Source of the DNA: Silene conica
Lineage: Eukaryota > Streptophyta > Magnoliopsida > Caryophyllales > Caryophyllaceae
Reading direction: 5' to 3'
Assembly: GCA_029255685.2 (NCBI GenBank)
Contig: CM055313.2
Span: 77,788,641 to 77,852,640 of the forward strand
DNA length: 64,000 nucleotides
Position numbers and translations under genes: made by a program. A model generated the notes under the pieces. That model saw only the letters and a list, made by a program, of their open reading frames with translations, ran no database searches and was not told the DNA's origin. Shown piece by piece: positions 62,260 through 64,000 of the stretch (position 1 is the first letter of the stretch; every line of letters starts with the position of its first letter).

Positions 62260-64000
62260 AAATGCTTTGCTAATATCTACCTTGAGCATGCACCTTGGAG
62301 TAATGTATTTCCTACCATAGCCTTTAAGGAGACTTTGAGTTAGCATAACATTGTCAAAAATGTTCCTGCCTTGCACAAAAGCCGCTTGTTCATGACCAAC
62401 AAGCTTTGTCATAATAGTTTGCATCCTCTGAGTAATGATTTTGGTCACTGTTTTGTAAATAACAGAACAGCAAGAGATAGGCCTAAAATCTCTTACAGTT
62501 TGAGGTGTGGCCTTCTTGGGAATAAGAGTAACAAGAGTGACATTGGCTTGTTTGGGGAGGAAAGCAGTGTGAAAGAAATCCTCTATAGCTGCACAGAAAT
62601 CTGATCCCACAACATCCCAGGCATGCTTAAAGAAGCCTGCAGAAAACCCATCTATCCCTGGGCTTTTGTTTGAATCAATGGCAAATAATGCTCTCTTAAT
62701 TTCATCTCTTGTGACTGGCCTCATTAGATTGTCATGATCTTCATTACTTACAAGAGGTCCTTGAGCAATAATTGCCTGAGGAATCAGTTGAACAGGAGTA
62801 TCAGTTCCCAAAAGATGGGAGTAGTAGTCCACAAAGGCCTCTCCAACATCATGTAACCCAGTGTAATTAAGCCCATTTCTGCCTTCTATTTCACCTATCA
62901 TCTGATGCTGCTGCCGTTCTTTAATTTTATTAAAAAAGAAACTGGAATTAGTATCATTATGAGTCAAATTATGCACTTTAGCTCTCTGATGCAAAATTTT
63001 GATCTCAGTCTCCTTCAGGGCCTGGAACTCTGCTGCAACTTTGGACTCTTTTTCAATACAGTCATGAGACATAGAATCATTCTGAAGATTCCTAAAACAG
63101 ATGGCCAACTCTTCTCTTTTGTCCTTCACCCTTTCACTTATATTAGAATAGTGAGAATGGTGCAAGGTTTTTAACTGCCTTTTCACTTCTTTTAGCTTCG
63201 CCATTAACCTGAACATTTTATTGCCTGTGCATCTCATAGTCCATGCTTCAGCAACAATAGGGAGGAACTGGGGATGATCAGCCCAACAATTGAGAAATCT
63301 AAATTGCTTCCTGACTATAGCTACATCATGGAAATTGAGAACAGCAGGGCTATGGTCAGATATTCCAGGGGCAGGAAAGTGACAAGTTGTTTGGGGAAAA
63401 GATTGGATCCAGTGACTATTAATGAGGACTCTATCCAATTTGGAATAAACCCTGGTGCATGCTTCCTGTTTATTAAACCAAGTGAAGTCCGTCCCAGTCC
63501 CACCCATATCATCCAGACCACAGTTCATAATGCATTGATTAAAATTCATGAGTTCACTGAGTATAGGGGGTATTACTGATTTTCTCTGATGGATACCTTA
63601 CCACATTAAAGTCCCCCATTACAGCCCACTCCTTAACAGTCAAAGAGAAACGATGCAAAGATTCCCATAAGCTTTGCCTATGAATAGCATCATTACTTCC
63701 ATAAACTATGGAGAGTGAGAAATTAAAACCATTATGAAGATTTTTGATAGAGCAGTGCATAACCTGACTATGAGTGTCCAGAATGCTGATGGAGACTTTC
63801 TTTGGATCCCATAGGAGCCAGATTCGACCATTTGAATGGGAAATGTAATTCCCAACCCATTGATAACCTCTAAAATAAGTTTTTAGAATCCTATTCACTT
63901 TAGAATGCTTAACTCTTGTTTCAAGCAGTCCAAGTATATCCACTTTTTGATCCTTCAAGAATTGGTGAACCTCACTATGCTTTGTTGCTTTATTGAACCC
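62260..64000 (-). pseudogene. LINE ORF2, N-terminal half: endonuclease and start of reverse transcriptase
   Basis: The minus strand enters at the right edge already inside the endonuclease (GFNKATKHSEVHQ, then ILGLLETRV). It continues with the EEP motifs MGDFN and SDHSPAVL, a linker, then RT fingers (NKSPGIDGFSAGFFKHAW, TLIPKKATPQTVRDFRPIS, QAAFVQGRNIFDN) and motif A up to MLKVDISKAF, where the LTR interrupts it. Between SEKISNTPYTQ (63554) and MNFNQ (63549) the frame shifts by one base, so ORF2 is broken even apart from the insertion. The expected N-terminal start is just outside the window. Confidence 0.9.

Overview
This is nuclear DNA of a flowering plant, probably a eudicot. It is AT-rich, holds one intron-containing plant gene, and is otherwise dominated by plant LTR retrotransposons, a plant L1-type LINE, a CACTA DNA transposon and small hAT-like elements. 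I cannot place the plant family from this window. No rRNA, tRNA or CRISPR was seen.

Left third (1-28679): a CACTA (EnSpm) transposon runs in from the left and ends at 2418 inside the RNase H region of a Sirevirus-lineage Copia element (copy A, 2419-6042). Next comes a minus-strand gag-only Copia-type element, here called family X (X1, 6043-13914), laid out as internal region, one LTR, internal region. Two more near-identical Sirevirus pieces follow and share a single LTR (copy B 13915-17607, LTR 17608-19131, copy C 19132-25583). After them lie a short Gypsy gag/protease fragment (25578-25876) and a partial minus-strand X element (X2, to 28679) whose LTR carries a 666-bp hAT-like foldback element.

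Middle (28680-39551): an island of low-repeat DNA with the only clear host gene, a 12-exon CPL3-like RNA polymerase II CTD phosphatase (30134-36259, deduced protein about 1194 residues, FCP1-type phosphatase plus BRCT). Downstream are a possible foldback element and a 495-bp hAT-like element with a perfect 8-bp target duplication.

Right third (39552-64000): a structurally complete X element (X3, 39557-47919, target duplication CTTAG) with a gag ORF and no pol; intergenic DNA containing a retroposition scar that is little more than a poly(A) tail; then a minus-strand LINE split exactly in reverse transcriptase motif A by an Athila/Tat-like Gypsy element that has gag and protease but no reverse transcriptase. 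The LINE 3' half plus one LTR occurs twice (50268-53710 and 58819-62259). The layout is best explained by recombination between an allele with the full Gypsy element and an allele with its solo LTR. The Gypsy element is studded with a 12-bp word, GGTCGACCGACC, arranged as hairpins in non-coding parts and as same-direction in-frame repeats in the coding part.

The host gene is the only part with a cellular role that can be read. The rest records nested insertion, LTR-LTR recombination and duplication. LTR differences counted by eye (about 0.3% to 1%) suggest most LTR insertions and rearrangements are young, well under a million years at usual plant rates.
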